Source: an uncultured Bacteroidales bacterium (GTDB taxonomy: Bacteria > Bacteroidota > Bacteroidia > Bacteroidales > Lentimicrobiaceae). Taken from it: a stretch of 13,686 nucleotides of DNA. The stretch covers positions 1 to 13,686 of the forward strand of contig CALCQV010000114.1 of assembly GCA_937894795.1 (NCBI GenBank). The letters are read 5' to 3'. Below, piece after piece: positions 12,648-13,686 of the stretch. The notes under the pieces are model-generated. The model did not search any database, was not told where the DNA came from, and worked only from the letters and a program-made list of their open reading frames with translations. Every line of letters begins with the position of its first letter. Position 1 is the first letter of the stretch. The translations under genes were made by a program, and so were the position numbers.

Positions 12648-12745
12648 AAAGGATTCAAGATGGTTCAAGATGGTTCAAAATGGTTCAAAGTGGTTGAACG
12701 CCGAAGGCATTGAACAATTATTGAACGTGCGAAGCACTTTGAACC
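12648..12745. repeat. Tandem 10-bp repeats and GAA-loop hairpins between convergent genes
   Basis: Four consecutive 10-bp units (TGGTTCAAGA, TGGTTCAAAA, TGGTTCAAAG, TGGTTGAACG at 12661-12700) follow a partial unit at about 12651-12660. Then come two small hairpins, each with a GAA loop: GCC-GAA-GGC at 12700-12708 and GTGC-GAA-GCAC at 12727-12737, each flanked by TTGAAC or TTTGAAC. GGTTCAAAGTG (12682-12692) and CACTTTGAACC (12735-12745) form an 11-bp perfect inverted repeat that encloses both hairpins. The block fills the convergent gap and ends one base before the hutU stop codon. It may serve as a terminator or be a dispersed genomic repeat. Confidence 0.85.
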
Positions 12746-12746
12746 C

Positions 12747-13686
12747 TCAGAAACTACCTTCAATCAGGTTGTCATCAGCCTTGTTGGGGAGGGTGACTTT
12801 GAGCAGGGGTTCCTGCTGCATGGCGCGTTTTATGGCGAAGATGGCTTCATCATTACGGGCCCAGGAGCGGCGTGATATGCCGTTGTTCACATCCCAGTGC
12901 AGCATGCTGCGCAGGCGGCGGTCACTGTCGGCTGATCCATCCAGCAGCATGCCGAAGCCTCCGTTGATGACCTCACCCCAGCCTACACCTCCGCCATTGT
13001 GAATGGATACCCAGGTTGCCCCCCTGAAGGAGTCGCCTATAACATTCTGTATGGCCATGTCGGCAGTGAAGGAGCTGCCATCATATATGTTGGAGGTCTC
13101 CCTGAAGGGTGAGTCGGTGCCCGATACATCGTGGTGATCCCTGCCCAGTACTACCGGGGCGGTGATGACACCGTCGGCAATAGCCTTGTTGAAGGCGGCG
13201 GCTATTTTGATCCTGCCTTCGCAGTCGGCATAGAGTATGCGGGCCTGTGATCCCACCACCAGCCTGTTCTGCTTGGCTTCACGTATCCACTGTATGTTGT
13301 CTTTCATCTGCTGACTGATCTCTGCCGGTGCGGTGGCTGCAATCTGCTCCAGCACCTCCATGGCTATCCTGTCGGTGGTGTCCAGGTCTTCGGGTTTGCC
13401 CGATGTACATACCCACCTGAAGGGGCCAAATCCGTAATCAAAGCACATGGGGCCCATGATATCCTGCACATAGCTGGGATAGCGGAACCTGCCGCCCTCA
13501 CTGAATATGTCGGCTCCTGCCCTGCCGGCTTCCAGCAGGAAGGCATTGCCGTAATCAAAGAAATACATGCCGGTGGCAGCCAGCTTGTTTATGGCTTTCA
13601 CCTGTCGCTGCAGCGATTCCCTGACCTTCTCCCTGAAGAGCTCCGGCCGGTGTGCCATCATCTCGTTCGACTCTTCAAAGCTGAGC
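12747..13686 (-). CDS. hutU: Urocanate hydratase, C-terminal part (5' end beyond window)
   Basis: Urocanase converts urocanate to imidazolonepropionate in histidine breakdown, using a tightly bound NAD+ as electrophile. The open frame continues without a stop to base 13686, so the N-terminal half is outside; the in-frame Met codons at 13656-13661 are internal. Visible landmarks are FFDYGNAFLLEAGRAGADIF, GFGPFRWVCTSGKPEDL, APVVLGRDHHDVSGTDSPFRE, the NAD-region GATWVSIHNGGGVGWGEVI and the closing DGSADSDRRLRSML. The pattern, including the long C-terminus after that block (NGISRRSWARNDEAI), fits the long urocanase type of about 660-680 residues, which includes vertebrate UROC1, rather than the 560-residue enteric type. 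Its GC content looks higher than that of the other genes here. No other hut genes are in the window. Confidence 0.93.
   Translation of the reverse strand, partial: LSFEESNEMMAHRPELFREKVRESLQRQVKAINKLAATGMYFFDYGNAFLLEAGRAGADIFSEGGRFRYPSYVQDIMGPMCFDYGFGPFRWVCTSGKPEDLDTTDRIAMEVLEQIAATAPAEISQQMKDNIQWIREAKQNRLVVGSQARILYADCEGRIKIAAAFNKAIADGVITAPVVLGRDHHDVSGTDSPFRETSNIYDGSSFTADMAIQNVIGDSFRGATWVSIHNGGGVGWGEVINGGFGMLLDGSADSDRRLRSMLHWDVNNGISRRSWARNDEAIFAIKRAMQQEPLLKVTLPNKADDNLIEGSF

Noticed and set aside
12661..12700. CRISPR array
   Set aside because: The units are 10 bp long with no spacers, and there are no cas genes.
12670..13002. Plus-strand open frame of 110 codons over the repeat block and hutU
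   Set aside because: It is the antisense of conserved urocanase sequence, and its first part is just translated 10-bp repeat.

Overview
The window is chromosomal DNA from a member of the Bacteroidota. Four things point there: the FtsZ C-terminus ending SFLHDNVD, the gene order rplM-rpsI-rpsB-tsf, several promoter-like boxes of the Bacteroidota type TAnnTTTG (often TACCTTTGC) with no clear Shine-Dalgarno sites, and two secreted proteins with type IX secretion (T9SS) C-terminal sorting domains beside a gldA-type ABC ATPase. I cannot place it below phylum. Most of it is housekeeping sequence. I see no CRISPR array, transposase, integrase, phage gene or tRNA.

Left part (1-3749). The end of ftsZ is followed by yqeY (+). 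A strong bidirectional terminator separates these from the converging ribosomal operon rplM-rpsI-rpsB-tsf (read leftwards: uL13, uS9, uS2, EF-Ts). The operon has a recognisable promoter at 3665-3697, a leader of about 155 nt, and a second possible structured segment between rpsI and rpsB. A 12-bp inverted repeat encloses the promoter.

Middle part (3774-8597). A surface-type lipoprotein with two FAS1 domains (-) is followed by a divergent TerC/Alx-family membrane protein (+), a gldA-like ABC ATPase (+) whose signature-motif glycine is replaced by valine, and metK (+). The metK leader holds a strong -7 box, a small hairpin, and an element matching the conserved core of SAM-II riboswitches. Overlapping it is a mutually exclusive 13-bp stem. 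This suggests feedback control of S-adenosylmethionine synthesis by its product. A strong bidirectional terminator ends metK.

Right part (8603-13686). Two T9SS cargo genes diverge: a small secreted protein (-) and a thioredoxin-like Omp28-type protein (+). They are followed by a small S4-domain RNA-binding protein and a secreted, cysteine-free protein that looks like two copies of the molybdopterin-oxidoreductase (SUOX-like) fold. The last has a perfect 18-bp palindrome overlapping its promoter. Beyond it lie a block of 10-bp tandem repeats with GAA-loop hairpins and the converging 3' part of a long-type urocanate hydratase gene (hutU), which runs off the window and looks richer in GC than the rest.

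The items most worth following are the SAM-II-like element with its alternative stem, the GldA signature substitution, the palindrome operator with its two-module secreted protein, and the short repeats that sit just past several stop codons.
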